From: Caulobacter hibisci
GTDB lineage: Bacteria; Pseudomonadota; Alphaproteobacteria; Caulobacterales; Caulobacteraceae
Direction of reading: 5' to 3'
NCBI RefSeq assembly: GCF_016135805.1
Contig: NZ_JADWOX010000015.1
Location: 1-64,000 of the forward strand
Length of the DNA stretch: 64,000 nucleotides
Made by a program: the position numbers and the translations under genes. Shown here piece after piece: positions 63,971-64,000 of the stretch. Position 1 is the first letter of the stretch. Every line of letters begins with the position of its first letter. The notes under the pieces are model-generated. The model made no database searches and was not told where the DNA came from. It was given only the letters and a program-made list of their open reading frames with translations.

Positions 63971-64000
63971 AACAACGGATTTATCCGGCCAGGCGCTGGT

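Overview
The window is high-GC DNA (about two thirds G+C by eye) with strong GC3 codon bias. It looks like chromosome of an alphaproteobacterium of the Caulobacter/Phenylobacterium group. The evidence is a recA followed by alaS, an alphaproteobacterial SOS box (GAAC-N7-GAAC) in front of recA, several large Caulobacter-type TonB-dependent receptors, an OxyR-type regulator, and many two-component and cyclic-di-GMP proteins. I see no rRNA, tRNA, transposase, integrase, prophage block or CRISPR array. Apart from the recA/alaS/icd housekeeping genes it is an accessory mix of nutrient uptake, stress defence and signalling.

Layout. 1-52: tail of an unknown gene. 681-6899: a TonB receptor, an alpha-N-acetylglucosaminidase (GH89) and an HGSNAT/NagX-type membrane acetyltransferase, which together look like an amino-sugar glycan utilisation locus. 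7047-9212: oxyR (with a good OxyR site beside its start codon), a divergent Fur-like gene, a membrane protein and a 26-residue membrane peptide. 9403-11748: a siderophore-type TonB receptor. 11952-16154: a hybrid sensor kinase and an EAL phosphodiesterase. 16284-21390: SOS box, recA, a small membrane protein flanked by two copies of a ~110 bp repeat, and alaS. 21486-27050: a serine hydrolase, another TonB receptor and, divergently, a RhaT-like sugar/H+ symporter with nested palindromes between them.

27164-34059: a tightly packed, mostly overlapping operon (isochorismatase-like hydrolase, XapX protein, YtcJ-like amidohydrolase with a Cys/His-rich tail, DoxX protein, alginate-export-type porin, DUF1275 protein), followed by an AraC regulator and an alpha/beta hydrolase lacking its nucleophile. 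This is my best candidate for an undescribed pathway. 34186-37868: a NarL-type regulator translationally coupled to a beta-propeller sensor kinase. 38072-46863: mixed genes (YqeY-like, AEC transporter, phytase-like esterase, glyoxalase-fold protein, lipoproteins, amino acid permease, PilZ, patatin). 46877-49087: an arsenic island (arsH divergent from arsR-aqpS-arsC) of the Sinorhizobium type. 49077-51671: a proline-rich TonB-like protein, a DUF2322 protein and icd.

51860-59387: a second hybrid kinase, a degenerate class A beta-lactamase-fold lipoprotein, a SpoU-family RNA methyltransferase and an unusual TonB-receptor-like barrel with a Gly/Pro-rich insert. 59522-62622: LysR regulator plus frmA and fghA for glutathione-dependent formaldehyde oxidation. 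62706-63970: a lipoprotein and two tandem ExbD-like proteins in which the essential membrane aspartate is glycine. Intergenic spaces hold several families of long inverted repeats that probably act as bidirectional terminators or REP-like elements.
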